A DNA stretch of 64,000 bases from Mycolicibacterium helvum (GCF_010731895.1 NZ_AP022596.1:2914001-2978000); one strand, 5' to 3'; counted from the stretch's first letter, positions 21,783 to 31,520 are shown. Program-made: numbers and translations. The notes: generated by a model from the sequence alone, not told the origin.

Positions 21783-22279
21783 TGATCCCTCGTGTCGGGC
21801 TGGGTACCGACGTCCATCCGATCGAGCCCGGCCGGCCGTGCTGGCTGCTGGCCCTGTTGTTCGACGGCGCCGACGGCTGCTCAGGACACTCCGATGGCGA
21901 CGTCGCGGTCCATGCGCTGTGCGACGCGCTGCTCTCCGCCGCCGGTCTGGGCGACCTGGGGACGGTGTTCGGGGTGGACCAGCCGCAGTGGCGCGGCGCG
22001 ACCGGCGCGAAGATGCTGGACCACGTCCGCGATCTGCTCGCTGCCGCCGACTACACGGTGGGCAACGCGACCGTCCAGGTCATCGCCAACCGGCCGAAGG
22101 TCGGCCCGCGCAGGGAAGAGGCTCAGCGCGTGCTCTCCGAGCTGCTGGGCGCGCCGGTATCGGTGTCGGCGACCACGACTGATGGTCTCGGGTTGACCGG
22201 TCGCGGCGAGGGAATGGCGGCGATTGCCACCGCATTGGTAGTCCCTGGATCAGCCTCGGTGCCAAATAACCCCGAATAG
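21779..22279 (+). CDS. ispF: 2-C-methyl-D-erythritol 2,4-cyclodiphosphate synthase
   Basis: IspF cyclises CDP-ME 2-phosphate to MEcPP, the step after IspD and IspE. The metal site is [10 protein letters not shown] near residue 10 with the second His in [24 protein letters not shown] near residue 43. The family signature [14 protein letters not shown] near residue 132 is complete. The length of 166 residues is normal. It is coupled to ispD by a four-base overlap. Confidence 0.96.
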   Translation: MMIPRVGLGTDVHPIEPGRPCWLLALLFDGADGCSGHSDGDVAVHALCDALLSAAGLGDLGTVFGVDQPQWRGATGAKMLDHVRDLLAAADYTVGNATVQVIANRPKVGPRREEAQRVLSELLGAPVSVSATTTDGLGLTGRGEGMAAIATALVVPGSASVPNNPE

Positions 22280-22284
22280 GCCGG

Positions 22285-22290
22285 TAAGCT
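22285..22290 (+). promoter_or_regulatory. -10 element TAAGCT for a leaderless cysS transcript
   Basis: TAAGCT ends eight bases before the cysS GTG, exactly as at lysS, and the next bases are nearly identical too. cysS may therefore have its own promoter at the end of the isp operon. Confidence 0.5.
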
Positions 22291-22298
22291 GGCGCGTC

Positions 22299-23705
22299 GT
22301 GACCTCAACCGGCCTGCGGCTCCACGACACCTACAGCGGTGCCGTGCGCGAATTCGTGCCGCTGCGCCCCGGCCACGCCTCGATCTATCTCTGCGGTGCC
22401 ACGGTGCAAGGCTTGCCGCACATCGGCCATGTGCGCAGTGGCGTCGCCTTCGACGTGCTGCGCCGCTGGTTGATGGCCAAGGGGTTCGACGTCGCATTTA
22501 TCCGCAACGTCACCGACATCGACGACAAGATCCTCACCAAGGCTGCGGACGCCGGCCGGCCGTGGTGGGAGTGGGCGGCGACCCATGAGCGCGAGTTCAG
22601 CGCGGCTTACGACGCACTGGGTGTACTGCCGCCTTCGGCGGAGCCCCGCGCGACCGGTCACATCACCCAGATCGTCGACTTGATCGAGCGCCTGGTGGAC
22701 AACGGCCATGCCTACACCGGATCCGGCGATGTCTACTTCGACGTCCTGAGTTTCCCGGACTACGGCAAGCTTTCCGGGCACAAGATCGACGACGTACACC
22801 AGGGTGAGGGTGCAGGCACCGGCAAGAGAGACCAGCGTGACTTCACCCTGTGGAAAGGCGCCAAGCCCGGCGAGCCGTCCTGGCCAACGCCGTGGGGGCG
22901 CGGCCGGCCGGGATGGCACTCCGAATGTGTGGCGATGGCCCACGAGTACCTCGGTGCCGATTTCGACATTCACTGCGGTGGAATGGATTTGGTGTTCCCG
23001 CACCATGAGAACGAGATCGCCCAGGCGCGTGCCGCCGGTGACGGCTTTGCCCAGTACTGGCTGCACAATGGCTGGGTCACCATGGGTGGCGAGAAGATGA
23101 GCAAGTCTCTGGGCAATGTTCTGTCGATACCAGCGGTGCTGCAACGGGTTCGGCCCGCCGAGTTGCGCTATTACCTGGGCAGCGCGCATTACCGGTCGAT
23201 GCTGGAATTCTCCGAGAACGCCCTGCAGGATGCGGTGAAGGCCTACACCGGGATCGAGGAATTCCTGCACCGGGTGCGCACTCGGGTCGGAGCTGTGCTG
23301 CCGAGCACCTGGACCGAGAAGTTCGCCGCCGCACTCGACGACGACCTGGCCGTGCCGGCCGCACTGGCCGAGGTGCACGCGGCGCGCGCCGACGGCAACC
23401 GGGCACTGGAGTCGGGTGACCACGAGACGGCGCTGGCCAAGGCCGGCGAGATCCGTTCCATGATGGGCATTCTCGGCTGCGATCCGCTCGACGAGCGCTG
23501 GCAGACCCGCGACGAGACGTCGGCGGCACTGGGTGCCGTGGACGTGCTGGTGCGTGCGGAGCTGAACCGCCGCGACGGGGCTCGCCAGACTCGAGACTGG
23601 GCTCTGGCGGACGAGATCCGTGACCGGCTCAAGGAAGCCGGCGTCGAGGTCACCGATACCTCCGACGGACCACAATGGGCGCTACGCGACGAAAGCAGCA
23701 AGTAA
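22299..23705 (+). CDS. cysS: cysteinyl-tRNA synthetase
   Basis: CysS charges tRNA-Cys. The class I signatures are the HIGH-type [10 protein letters not shown] near residue 37 and KMSKS in [10 protein letters not shown] near residue 267. The zinc ligands include the Cys in LCGATVQG and the His-Glu in [15 protein letters not shown]. The 468 residues match the M. tuberculosis enzyme. GTG 22299 lacks a ribosome site but sits at leaderless distance from TAAGCT. The rRNA methyltransferase gene follows immediately. Confidence 0.97.
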   Translation: MTSTGLRLHDTYSGAVREFVPLRPGHASIYLCGATVQGLPHIGHVRSGVAFDVLRRWLMAKGFDVAFIRNVTDIDDKILTKAADAGRPWWEWAATHEREFSAAYDALGVLPPSAEPRATGHITQIVDLIERLVDNGHAYTGSGDVYFDVLSFPDYGKLSGHKIDDVHQGEGAGTGKRDQRDFTLWKGAKPGEPSWPTPWGRGRPGWHSECVAMAHEYLGADFDIHCGGMDLVFPHHENEIAQARAAGDGFAQYWLHNGWVTMGGEKMSKSLGNVLSIPAVLQRVRPAELRYYLGSAHYRSMLEFSENALQDAVKAYTGIEEFLHRVRTRVGAVLPSTWTEKFAAALDDDLAVPAALAEVHAARADGNRALESGDHETALAKAGEIRSMMGILGCDPLDERWQTRDETSAALGAVDVLVRAELNRRDGARQTRDWALADEIRDRLKEAGVEVTDTSDGPQWALRDESSK

Positions 23706-24647
23706 ATGGCTGGAAACTCCAAGCGCCGTGGTGCAATCCGCAAGGAAGGCACCAAGAAGGGCCCGACAGTCGGCTCCGGTGGCCAACGCAGGCGAGGCGT
23801 GGAAGGCCGCGGCGCCACCCCGCCGGCCCACATGCGGACCAACCATCCGGCGGCCCGACGCGCCGCCTTGGCCGCCAAGCACGCGCGTAAACCCAGCAAG
23901 CCCACCGACGAGACCGAGATGGTCCTCGGTCGTAACCCCGTGCTGGAGTGCCTGCGCGCGCACGCCCCGGCCAACGCGTTGTACGTGGTGCTGGGTGCCG
24001 AGGCCGACGAGCGGATGACCGAGTCGGTCACGCTGGCCGCTGACCGCGGCATCGCGATCCTCGAAGTACCGCGCAGTGACCTGGACCGATTGAGCGCCAA
24101 CGGTTTACACCAGGGCATCGCCCTGCAGGTGCCGCCATACGACTACGCCCATCCCGATGATCTGCTGGCCTCTGCCACGTCCGATATCGAGCCGGCGTTG
24201 CTGGTCGCGTTGGACAACATCTCCGACCCGCGCAATCTGGGCGCGATCATCCGGTCGGTGGCGGCCTTTGCCGGCCACGGTGTACTGATCCCGCAGCGGC
24301 GCTCGGCGTCGGTGACGGCCGTGGCGTGGCGCACCAGTGCCGGCGCGGCTGCCCGTGTTCGGGTAGCACGCGCGACCAACCTGAATCGCACGCTCAAGGA
24401 ATGGGCCGACGCTGGTCTGCAGATCGTCGGACTCGACGCCGAAGGTGATACCACGATCGACGAGTTCGACGCGTCCGGGCCGCTGGTGGTCGTCGTCGGC
24501 TCGGAGGGCAAGGGGCTCTCGCGGCTGGTGCGGCAGAATTGCGATGCGGTGCTGTCGATTCCGATGGCTGGACCCACCGAATCGTTGAATGCGTCGGTGG
24601 CTGCCGGCGTCGTGCTGGCTGAAGTCGCCCGCCAGCGCCGGCACTGA
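23706..24647 (+). CDS. rlmB: 23S rRNA (guanosine-2'-O-)-methyltransferase, RlmB/SpoU family
   Basis: The enzyme methylates the 2'-O of a ribose in rRNA. A basic, Gly-rich N terminus of about 75 residues precedes a substrate-binding domain ([14 protein letters not shown]) and the SPOUT catalytic domain. That domain carries the three SpoU motifs: [15 protein letters not shown] near residue 170, [12 protein letters not shown] near 262 and [17 protein letters not shown] near 284. It begins directly after the cysS stop. The precise target nucleotide is inferred from the family. Confidence 0.92.
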   Translation: MAGNSKRRGAIRKEGTKKGPTVGSGGQRRRGVEGRGATPPAHMRTNHPAARRAALAAKHARKPSKPTDETEMVLGRNPVLECLRAHAPANALYVVLGAEADERMTESVTLAADRGIAILEVPRSDLDRLSANGLHQGIALQVPPYDYAHPDDLLASATSDIEPALLVALDNISDPRNLGAIIRSVAAFAGHGVLIPQRRSASVTAVAWRTSAGAAARVRVARATNLNRTLKEWADAGLQIVGLDAEGDTTIDEFDASGPLVVVVGSEGKGLSRLVRQNCDAVLSIPMAGPTESLNASVAAGVVLAEVARQRRH

Positions 24648-24656
24648 TCACGCCGG

Positions 24657-25895
24657 CTATACGCCGATCAGCTCGACCCCGGCCCATAACGCGACTACGG
24701 CAACCACCAGGCAGGCGGGAACCGTCAGCGCACCCAGCCAGGTGAATTCGCGCGCGCTGGTCGGCTCACCCTGCCCAAGCAGCACTCGGCGCCACAACAA
24801 ATTGGACAGTGACCCGACGTAGGTCAGGTTCGGCCCGATGTTGACCCCGATCAGCACCGCAAGTACCGCGGCCGGCCCGGAGCCGGCGACCAGCGGAAGC
24901 AGCACCAGCACGGCGGGCAGATTGTTGACGAGGTTGGACAACAGTGCGGCCACCGCCGCGATGCCGAGCAGGGCGGCCAGCCCGCCGCCGGCGGGCAAGA
25001 CGTCCGCGGCGGCGTGGTCGAGGCCGTTGACCATCACCGCCTTGACGACTACGGCCAGCGCCAATACGAAGAGCAGAAACGGCAGGTGCAGCGAGCGGGT
25101 GATCACGCCAATTGTGCTGCGCCGCCGGACCAATGACCGCACGCCGAGCACCACCGCACCGGCCAGCGCTGCCCACGCAGGTGACAATCCGAGGAACGAT
25201 GTCACCGCGAACCCGACCAGCGTCAGCCCAAGCACGACGAGAACGAACACCGGCCGTTCCGCCGCCGGGGGCGGGGTTTCGGCCCGCACGTCGGTGAGGT
25301 CGCGCCGAAACACCAGTCGCAGCACCAGGTATTCGACCGCGACCGCGGCCACCCACGGTGCGGCCATCAACACGCTGAACCGGGTGAACGACAGCCCGGC
25401 GGCGCTGAACGCCAGAAGATTGGTCAGGTTGGACACCGGCAGCAGCAACGAGGCGGAGTTGGACAGGTGCGCGGTGGCGTACAGATGCGGGCGGGCCGGC
25501 ACCCGCATCGTCCGCGCGGTGGCCAGTACCACCGGGGTCAGCAGCACGACCGTCGCGTCCAGACTCAGGATCGCCGTCGTCGCGGCCGCGATCAGGAACA
25601 CCTGACCGAGTAAGCGGCGCGGTTTACCGTTGCTGCCCCGGGCCATCCATGTGCCCGCCGCCTGGAACAGTCCCTCGTCGTCGCAGAGGCGGGCCAGCAC
25701 CAGCACCGCGGCCAGGAACCCGACCACCGGAAGCATCCGGGTCACTTCGGCAATCGCGTCAGCGTTGGACACCGCACCGACGCCGACGACCACGGCGGCC
25801 GCCGGAACGGCGATCACCGCCTCCGACCAGCCCGCTGGCCGGACGACCGCGGAGACCAGCACGACCGCCAATGCGACCAGAGCGACGATTAGCAC
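24657..25895 (-). CDS. arsB2: ArsB/NhaD-type anion or arsenite permease
   Basis: The protein has about 11 hydrophobic helices with the SLDATVVLLTPVV and SNLVNNLPAVLVLLPLV motifs of the ArsB/NhaD superfamily, and a second repeat GVNIGPNLTYVGSLSNLLW. GTG 25895 gives 412 residues, one fewer than M. tuberculosis ArsB2 (Rv3578). It follows the MBL-fold gene by seven bases. No ArsR regulator or arsenate reductase is adjacent, so arsenite as substrate is only a family label. Confidence 0.85.
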   Translation of the reverse strand: MLIVALVALAVVLVSAVVRPAGWSEAVIAVPAAAVVVGVGAVSNADAIAEVTRMLPVVGFLAAVLVLARLCDDEGLFQAAGTWMARGSNGKPRRLLGQVFLIAAATTAILSLDATVVLLTPVVLATARTMRVPARPHLYATAHLSNSASLLLPVSNLTNLLAFSAAGLSFTRFSVLMAAPWVAAVAVEYLVLRLVFRRDLTDVRAETPPPAAERPVFVLVVLGLTLVGFAVTSFLGLSPAWAALAGAVVLGVRSLVRRRSTIGVITRSLHLPFLLFVLALAVVVKAVMVNGLDHAAADVLPAGGGLAALLGIAAVAALLSNLVNNLPAVLVLLPLVAGSGPAAVLAVLIGVNIGPNLTYVGSLSNLLWRRVLLGQGEPTSAREFTWLGALTVPACLVVAVVALWAGVELIGV

Positions 25896-25902
25896 GAGGC
25901 GA

Positions 25903-26823
25903 TCAGATCCACGGGTCGGCGCGTTGCCACACCGTCGGCAGGTGCAGGCCGACCCCGTCGCGCTCGCCCAGCCTCGACAACACGCGCATCGACACGTCGA
26001 GGTCGTCGCCCGCATACGGCAGCGCAACCATCGGTTCGGTGAGCGGGCGGAAGAAGTCGTCCCAGTGGATGAGCACCACCTGGCGCGCGCCGACGGCGGC
26101 CACCGTCTGCTCCCAGTAGTGCTCGATGTAGTCCTGCGGCTGTACACCGAGCTGACCGATGCCGAGGTAGACGATGTCGGCCCGGCTGCCATCGAGGGCG
26201 CCGGGCAGGAAGCCCGCACTGCCCTGGATCAACAGCCGGCGATCACTGGGGGTGTGCTGGATCAGCGTCGACCATGCCTCACCACAGCGGAATGCCGAGG
26301 CCTTCACCGGGGGGACGACCGGTGCGGTGATCGAGCCGGGGAAGCGGTCAGGCGGGCAGTGGTGCGATTCGATCAGCGTCACGCCGAACGGCCCCAGCGT
26401 CAGCTCCTCACCCGAGGTTACGACGACGATCTGGTCAGACGAAAGTCCTTGGCCGCGAGCGATGTTGGCAGCCGACTCGCCGCCGATCAGCCGCGCTCCG
26501 GTGCGGGCGGCGACAAGCGGAGAGTCCATGGCGTGGTCGTAATGGGTGTGCACCGGTAGCACCGCGGCGAGCCGGTTGATCTTGGCCCGGTTCAGGCAGT
26601 AGTCGATGCGCGATTCCGACGGGGTCAACCGCCGCAGCCCGACGTCGAGCAGTGTGGGGCGGGAGAAGAAGCCGTCGGTCAGCAGCGCCGAGGTGCCGTC
26701 GTCGACCAGCAGTGTCGATACTCCGAGCCAGGTGATCGACAGTGCAGTGTCCTGGTCGGCGTCGGGCAGATCGAAATGGTTGCGGTAGTTGGCGATATCG
26801 GGTCTGCCGAATTTGAGCCGCAT
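25903..26823 (-). CDS. MBL-fold metal-dependent hydrolase (Rv3577-like)
   Basis: A 306-residue metallo-beta-lactamase-fold protein. The metal motif HTHYDHAMD lies near residue 97; further histidines are in ESHHCPPDRF near 158 and LIHWDDFF near 250. The family resembles UlaG/RomA-like lactonases and NAPE-PLD-type enzymes; the substrate is not predictable. ATG 26823 overlaps the pxpA stop (TGATG), so the genes are translationally coupled, and arsB2 follows seven bases downstream. Confidence 0.87.
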   Translation of the reverse strand: MRLKFGRPDIANYRNHFDLPDADQDTALSITWLGVSTLLVDDGTSALLTDGFFSRPTLLDVGLRRLTPSESRIDYCLNRAKINRLAAVLPVHTHYDHAMDSPLVAARTGARLIGGESAANIARGQGLSSDQIVVVTSGEELTLGPFGVTLIESHHCPPDRFPGSITAPVVPPVKASAFRCGEAWSTLIQHTPSDRRLLIQGSAGFLPGALDGSRADIVYLGIGQLGVQPQDYIEHYWEQTVAAVGARQVVLIHWDDFFRPLTEPMVALPYAGDDLDVSMRVLSRLGERDGVGLHLPTVWQRADPWI

Positions 26824-27581
26824 CAGGCGAATGCCGTCAGTTCGATGCCGTCTCGCAGCAAGCGGTCGCGGACCGCTGTGGCGATCTCCACCGCGCCCGG
26901 CGAATCTCCGTGTACACAAATCGATTCCACTCGAACGTCAATGCTCGATCCGTCGACCGCCGGTACCTGTCCGCTCTGCACCATCCGGCCCACCCGCTCG
27001 GCGATCTGCTCGGGGTCGCGCAGCACGGCTCCTGCTTCGTGGCGGGGCACCAGCGTCCCGTCCGGGCGATAGGCGCGGTCGGCGAACGCCTCGGCGACGG
27101 TGCGTAATCCCAGTCGTTGGGCTTCTTCGAAGAACACCGAACCGGCCAGGTTCAGCACCGGCAGACCGGGGTCGACGGCATGCACCGCCTCAGCGACCGC
27201 GCGGGCTTGCTCGCGGTGGGTGACGACAGTGTTGTACAGCGCGCCATGGGGTTTGACGTAGCCGACGTCGGATCCGGCGACGCGGGCCAGGGCCTGTAGC
27301 GCACCGATCTGGTAGATCACCTCGGCGGTCAACTCGGCCGGCGCGACATCGATGAAGCGGCGGCCGAACCCGGCGAGGTCGCGGTAGCTCACCTGAGCGC
27401 CGATGCGCACACCGCGCTCGGCGGCGGCTCGGGAGGTGCGTGCCAGGCCAGCGGGATCTCCGGCGTGGAATCCGCAGGCCAGGTTGGCGCTGGTCACGAT
27501 GTCGAGCATGGCGGTGTCGTCACCGAGTTCCCACACCCCGAAGCCTTCGCCCAGGTCTGCGTTCAAGTCGACTGACGGCAC
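26823..27581 (-). CDS. pxpA: 5-oxoprolinase subunit A (LamB/YcsF family)
   Basis: PxpA, with PxpB and PxpC, hydrolyses 5-oxoproline to glutamate using ATP. The signature VDLNADLGEGFGVWELGDD opens the protein, and ANLACGFHAGDP and VGYVKPHGALYN follow. The 252 residues are the family length. PxpB and PxpC are not encoded next to it, so the partner subunits must lie elsewhere. The start is GTG 27581, 127 bases after the znuB stop, with a tandem repeat in between. Confidence 0.93.
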   Translation of the reverse strand: MPSVDLNADLGEGFGVWELGDDTAMLDIVTSANLACGFHAGDPAGLARTSRAAAERGVRIGAQVSYRDLAGFGRRFIDVAPAELTAEVIYQIGALQALARVAGSDVGYVKPHGALYNTVVTHREQARAVAEAVHAVDPGLPVLNLAGSVFFEEAQRLGLRTVAEAFADRAYRPDGTLVPRHEAGAVLRDPEQIAERVGRMVQSGQVPAVDGSSIDVRVESICVHGDSPGAVEIATAVRDRLLRDGIELTAFA

Positions 27582-27583
27582 GC

Positions 27584-27715
27584 GTCCAGCCTAGGCGAGT
27601 CGACCGATGCCGCCGAGGGACGAGGCGGAGGAGGAGCGAGCGGTCCAGCCTAGGCGAGTCGACCGATGCCGCCGAGGGACGAGGCGGAGGAGGAGCGAGC
27701 GGTCCAGCCTAGGCG
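27584..27715. repeat. 59-bp tandem repeat (2.2 copies) between znuB and pxpA
   Basis: A unit beginning GTCCAGCCTAGGCGAGTCG starts at 27584, again at 27643, and a 14-base partial copy starts at 27702. The period is 59 bases and the two full copies look identical. The znuB stop codon (TAG on the minus strand) lies in the partial copy. The unit is rich in GGAGG/GAGGC on the plus strand. No open reading frame of interest is encoded. Confidence 0.93.
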
Positions 27716-28587
27716 GCGGCGGGGTCGTGGTGGCGGCGGCTGACGGCCCAACACACCAGATAGATCACGAACGAGATCGTCGTGACGAACACCGACACCG
27801 GCACCCCGGGTGCCAGTGAGAGCACGATGCCGAGCACCGCGGACAACTCGGCGAAGACCACCGACGCCGCGATCACCGCGACCGGTGAACTGAACACCCG
27901 GGCCGCCGCGGCGGCCGGGGTGATGAGCAGCGACATCACCAGCAGCGCCCCCACGATCTGTACGCCCTGTGCGGCCACCACGCCGACCAGCGCCGCGAAC
28001 ACGATGCCCAGCGCCCGCACCGGAACCCCGCGCGCGGCGGCCACTTCCGGGTCGGCGGTGGCGAACAGCAGCGGCCGATAACTGACGGCCAGGACGCCGG
28101 TCACCAGCACCGTCACCGCCACCAGCAGCGCCAGTCCCGAATAGCCGACGCCGACGATCTGACCGGTCAGCAGGGCGAAGCTGGTGCCGGCGCGGCCCGG
28201 ATACAGGTGGATGAACAGCACGGCCAAGCCCAGCCCAAATGCCAGCACGACGCCGATCGCCGAATCACGTTCCCGGGCCCGCTGGCCCAGGATGCCGAAC
28301 AGGACCGCGGCCAGCGCGCTGCCGACCAGCCCGCCGAGCCCGACGTTGAACCCGGCCAGCAGGGCGAACGCCGCGCCGGTCAGCGACAACTCGCTGGAGC
28401 CGTGGACGGCGAACGACATCTGACGCATCACGATGAACGGCCCGATCAGCCCGGCCACCAGGGCCAGTAGTGCGGCCGCGATCAGGGCCTGCTGCACGAA
28501 CCCCCGCCCCAGCAGATCGGCGGTGATGTCGAAGGCGAACAGATGATCCAGCAGGTGGGCGAATCGGTCATTCATGGGTGTGTCCAT
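27709..28587 (-). CDS. znuB: zinc ABC transporter permease
   Basis: A 292-residue permease of the ABC-3 family with about eight hydrophobic segments, starting at ALIAAALLALVAGLIGPFIVM near residue 34. The SELSLTGAAFALLAG and ITPAAAAARVFSS stretches match metal-type ABC permeases. It overlaps the ATPase gene by 20 bases and ends inside the 59-bp repeat. The upstream Zur-like box and the His-rich ends of partner proteins point to zinc rather than manganese. Confidence 0.93.
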   Translation of the reverse strand: MDTPMNDRFAHLLDHLFAFDITADLLGRGFVQQALIAAALLALVAGLIGPFIVMRQMSFAVHGSSELSLTGAAFALLAGFNVGLGGLVGSALAAVLFGILGQRARERDSAIGVVLAFGLGLAVLFIHLYPGRAGTSFALLTGQIVGVGYSGLALLVAVTVLVTGVLAVSYRPLLFATADPEVAAARGVPVRALGIVFAALVGVVAAQGVQIVGALLVMSLLITPAAAAARVFSSPVAVIAASVVFAELSAVLGIVLSLAPGVPVSVFVTTISFVIYLVCWAVSRRHHDPAAA

Positions 28588-29383
28588 AGGGGTGGCCGGA
28601 GTGGTCGAGGTGCTCGCCGACCACCACGTAGCGATCGCCGACCTGCACCACCTGGATGTCGGCCTGGTAGAGCTCCGACAGGGTCTCCGAGGTCATCACC
28701 TCAGCGACGGTGCCGATCCGGAATCGCCCGTTGACCAGGTAGAGCACCCGGTCGACGTATGGCACCACCGGATTGATCTCGTGCGTCACGAACATCACCG
28801 CCGTGCCTGCTTGGCGGCGCCGGTCGATCAGCTGGGCGACCAACCGGGCGCTGGCCGGATCGAGGTTGAGCAGCGGTTCGTCGCACAGCAGCAACGACGG
28901 ATCGCTGGCCAGTGCCTGGGCGATGCGCAGGCGCTGCAACTCGCCGCCCGACATCACGCCGATCGGGACTTTGGCCAGCTTGGTTGCCCGCACCTGAGCC
29001 AGCGCCCGCTCGACGATCTCGCGGCGGCGATTCCGCTCTTTTCGGGTCAGCGGCGCGATGCCCCAGTGATGGCCATCCACGCCGAGGCGCACGAGGTCGC
29101 GGCCGCGCAGGCTCAGCCCCCGGTCGACCGATCGATGCTGGGGCACGTAGCCGATACGCTCGCTGCCCGCCTCGATCGGGCGGCCCTCGATGGTGGCGGT
29201 GCCCGCACTCAGCGGCAGCTGCCCGAGCAGCACCTTGAACAGGGACGTTTTACCGGTTCCGTTGGGGCCGAGGATGGCGATGAACTCACCGGGGGCCACC
29301 TTCAGGTCGAGGTGGTCCCACAGGACCCGGTCCCCGAAGGCGAGCCGGGCACTCGACAAACACACGATCTCGTCGGCACCCAC
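28568..29383 (-). CDS. znuC: zinc ABC transporter ATP-binding protein
   Basis: This 271-residue ATPase powers the transporter. Walker A GPNGTGKTS lies near residue 39, the ABC signature MSGGELQRLR near 144, Walker B LLLCDEPLLNLD near 165 and the switch His in FVTHEI near 200. The C terminus is His-rich (HSGHPYGHTHE), a feature often seen in zinc transporters. It lies between znuA (9-base gap) and znuB (overlapping). Confidence 0.94.
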   Translation of the reverse strand: MGADEIVCLSSARLAFGDRVLWDHLDLKVAPGEFIAILGPNGTGKTSLFKVLLGQLPLSAGTATIEGRPIEAGSERIGYVPQHRSVDRGLSLRGRDLVRLGVDGHHWGIAPLTRKERNRRREIVERALAQVRATKLAKVPIGVMSGGELQRLRIAQALASDPSLLLCDEPLLNLDPASARLVAQLIDRRRQAGTAVMFVTHEINPVVPYVDRVLYLVNGRFRIGTVAEVMTSETLSELYQADIQVVQVGDRYVVVGEHLDHSGHPYGHTHE

Positions 29384-29392
29384 AAGCAGTGA

Positions 29393-30310
29393 TTATCGGT
29401 TCTGCTGGAGTGCGACGGTCAACCGGTCGGCGGTATCGCGCTGCCAGGCCAGATAGTCCTCGCCCTCGGGCAGTGTCTCGGTGACGCCGACGACCGGGAT
29501 TCCGGCGCTCTGGGCGGCCGCCTGGACCTGCTTGGTCACTTCGGTGACGGTCTGTTCGTTGAAGACCACCGCGGCGACTTGCCGGGCCTTGATGAGGTCC
29601 AGCATCGCGGCCACGTCGACGGGGGCGGGGTCGGTGTCCTGTTCGGCGGCGCTGGCGAACCCCGCCGGTGTCTTGTCTGTCAGACCGGCTGCCACCAGCA
29701 GGTAGTGGGCGACGGGCTCGGTGGCAACCACGGCGGCGCCAGGATGGCTGGTGCGGATGGCCTTCTCGGTCTGGGCGATGGCGTCGGCGTTGCGATTGAA
29801 CGTCTCGGCGTTCGTGTGGAAGTCCGCGGCGTGTGCAGGGTCGTCCTGGGCCAGTTTGTCGGCGATCTTGGCGGCCACGGCCTTAGCGGTGTCCAGGTCG
29901 TAGAAGACGTGTTCATTGGCCGGCTGCGATTCGCCGGGGGGCGCCTGCAGCAGGGAGTAGGCGTCGACCGAGGCCACCCCTTGGTGGCTGGCCAGGACGT
30001 CGTCGACCCAATGGTCGTAACCACCGCCGTTGAAGACGACCAGCGACGCGTCGGCGATGGCCGCCGCGTTCGCGGGGCTGGCTTCGAAGGAGTGCGGGTC
30101 GGCTGAGGCGCTGGTGATGATTGAGGTCACCTTGGCGTGGTCACCGGCGACGGCTTGCGCGACGCTGCCCCAGACGTCGGTGGAGGCCACCACGGTCGGG
30201 GTTTGGCCTTGTGTACCCCCGGGCGACTTGTCGCCACCGCAGGCGGTGAGTCCCGCCGTCAGCGCCAGCACCGACACACCGATGACCGTCCGGATCGCAG
30301 CAGTACGCAC
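29393..30310 (-). CDS. znuA: zinc ABC transporter substrate-binding lipoprotein
   Basis: A cluster A-I metal-binding lipoprotein of 305 residues. The signal peptide ends at the lipobox LTAC near residue 24. Candidate metal ligands are His in SADPHSFEASP near residue 73, His in ANEHVFYDL near 133 and His in TEPVAHYLL near 200. It is the first gene of the znuA-znuC-znuB operon, with a Zur-like operator 37 bases upstream. M. smegmatis has a comparable Zur-controlled operon near kstR, as I recall. Confidence 0.93.
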   Translation of the reverse strand: MRTAAIRTVIGVSVLALTAGLTACGGDKSPGGTQGQTPTVVASTDVWGSVAQAVAGDHAKVTSIITSASADPHSFEASPANAAAIADASLVVFNGGGYDHWVDDVLASHQGVASVDAYSLLQAPPGESQPANEHVFYDLDTAKAVAAKIADKLAQDDPAHAADFHTNAETFNRNADAIAQTEKAIRTSHPGAAVVATEPVAHYLLVAAGLTDKTPAGFASAAEQDTDPAPVDVAAMLDLIKARQVAAVVFNEQTVTEVTKQVQAAAQSAGIPVVGVTETLPEGEDYLAWQRDTADRLTVALQQNR

Positions 30311-30346
30311 GATCTCTCCTCTTCAACTCAGGTGACCTAATACAAA

Positions 30347-30361
30347 TGAAAACCGTTTCCA
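30347..30361 (-). promoter_or_regulatory. candidate Zur operator of znuACB
   Basis: TGAAAACCGTTTCCA is a near-perfect palindrome around base 30354 (arms TGAAAAC/GTTTCCA, one mismatch). It resembles the mycobacterial Zur core TGAAAATCATTTTCA. It lies 37-51 bases before the znuA start and also upstream of the divergent LacI-type gene. Zinc-replete Zur would repress znuA from here. Confidence 0.75.
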
Positions 30362-30405
30362 ATAACTCTATGTCATCAGTACCCGTCGAACGCAAGTCGA
30401 TGCGC

Positions 30406-30411
30406 TAGCCT
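30406..30411 (+). promoter_or_regulatory. -10 element TAGCCT for a leaderless regulator transcript
   Basis: TAGCCT fits TANNNT and ends eight bases before the ATG at 30420, with no ribosome site between. The LacI-type gene is probably transcribed from its start codon. Confidence 0.4.
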
Positions 30412-30419
30412 CACGTTGC

Positions 30420-31520
30420 ATGTCCCGAAGTCCCGCGCCGCGGCGGCGGGCGACCCTGGCCTCATTGGCCGCCGAGCTCAAGGTTTCGCGGACCACGATC
30501 TCGAACGCCTACAACCGCCCGGATCAGTTGTCGGCCGATTTGCGAGAGCGGGTGCTCGCCACCGCCAAGCGGCTGGGGTACGCCGGCCCCGATCCGGTGG
30601 CCCGCTCACTGCGCACGCGCAGGGCCGGTGCGGTCGGGTTGGTGATCACCGAGCCGTTGACGTACGCGTTCAGTGATCCGGCAGCGCTGAATTTCGTTGC
30701 CGGACTTGCTGAGTCGTGCGAGGAAGTCGGCCAGGGCCTGCTATTGGTGGCGGCCGGACCGGACCGGAGCTTGTCGGACGGAACGAATGCGGTGCTGGGT
30801 GCGGGAGTCGACGGATTCGTGGTGTATGCCGCGTCTGACGATGACCCCTACCTGCAAACCGTGCTGCAGCGCCATGTACCGATCGTCGTGGTCGACCAGC
30901 CCGAGGATGTGCCGGGTGCGTCCCGGGTATGCATCGACGACCGCGCTGCCACAAGGGAACTCGCTGATTACGTCATCGGTCTGGGGCACCACGAGATCGG
31001 CCTGCTGACCATGCGTCTGGGGACCGAACGGCGCGTGGGCGATCAGACAGCCGGCGTGGTGACCGCAGAACGTCTGCAAAGTTCTAACTTTCACGCACAG
31101 AGCGAGCGGATCGCCGGCGTGCGGGACGCGATGACCGGTGCCGGGCTGGATCCGGAAACCCTGACGATCGTCGAGAGTTATGAGCACCGACCTGCCTCCG
31201 GCGGGGTGGCCGCTGAGTTGGCTCTGCAGACCAATCCGCGGATCACCGCATTGATGTGCACCGCCGACGTGCTGGCCATCTCGGCGATGGATTACCTACG
31301 AGCACATGGTATTTATGTGCCAGGCCAGATGACGGTCACGGGGTTCGACGGGATTCCCGAGGCGCTGAGCCGGGGCTTGACGACGGTGTCGCAACCCAGC
31401 CTGGAGAAAGGGAAGCGCGCCGGTCGGCTGCTGCACAGCCCACCGCGCGATGGCCTGCCGGTCATCGACGTGCTGCCCACCGAACTGGTGCGCGGGCGCA
31501 CGGCAGGCCCGCCGGCCTAA
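30420..31520 (+). CDS. LacI-family transcriptional regulator (Rv3575c-like)
   Basis: The protein has an N-terminal LacI helix-turn-helix (LASLAAELKVSRTTISNAYNRPDQLS, residues 13-40) and a periplasmic-binding-type sensor domain (about 70-350; VVVDQPEDVPGASRVCIDD and MTVTGFDGIPEA). The 366 residues are normal. M. tuberculosis carries Rv3575c next to kstR. The ligand is probably a sugar-like molecule by family, but no sugar operon is adjacent except the trehalose phosphatase, whose 3' end overlaps by four bases. Confidence 0.9.
   Translation: MSRSPAPRRRATLASLAAELKVSRTTISNAYNRPDQLSADLRERVLATAKRLGYAGPDPVARSLRTRRAGAVGLVITEPLTYAFSDPAALNFVAGLAESCEEVGQGLLLVAAGPDRSLSDGTNAVLGAGVDGFVVYAASDDDPYLQTVLQRHVPIVVVDQPEDVPGASRVCIDDRAATRELADYVIGLGHHEIGLLTMRLGTERRVGDQTAGVVTAERLQSSNFHAQSERIAGVRDAMTGAGLDPETLTIVESYEHRPASGGVAAELALQTNPRITALMCTADVLAISAMDYLRAHGIYVPGQMTVTGFDGIPEALSRGLTTVSQPSLEKGKRAGRLLHSPPRDGLPVIDVLPTELVRGRTAGPPA

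Noticed and set aside
24657..26219. Longer version of the ArsB-like permease starting at 26219
   Set aside because: The extra N-terminal part lies antisense-frame within the MBL-fold gene and is Arg/Ser-rich. GTG 25895 gives the known family length.
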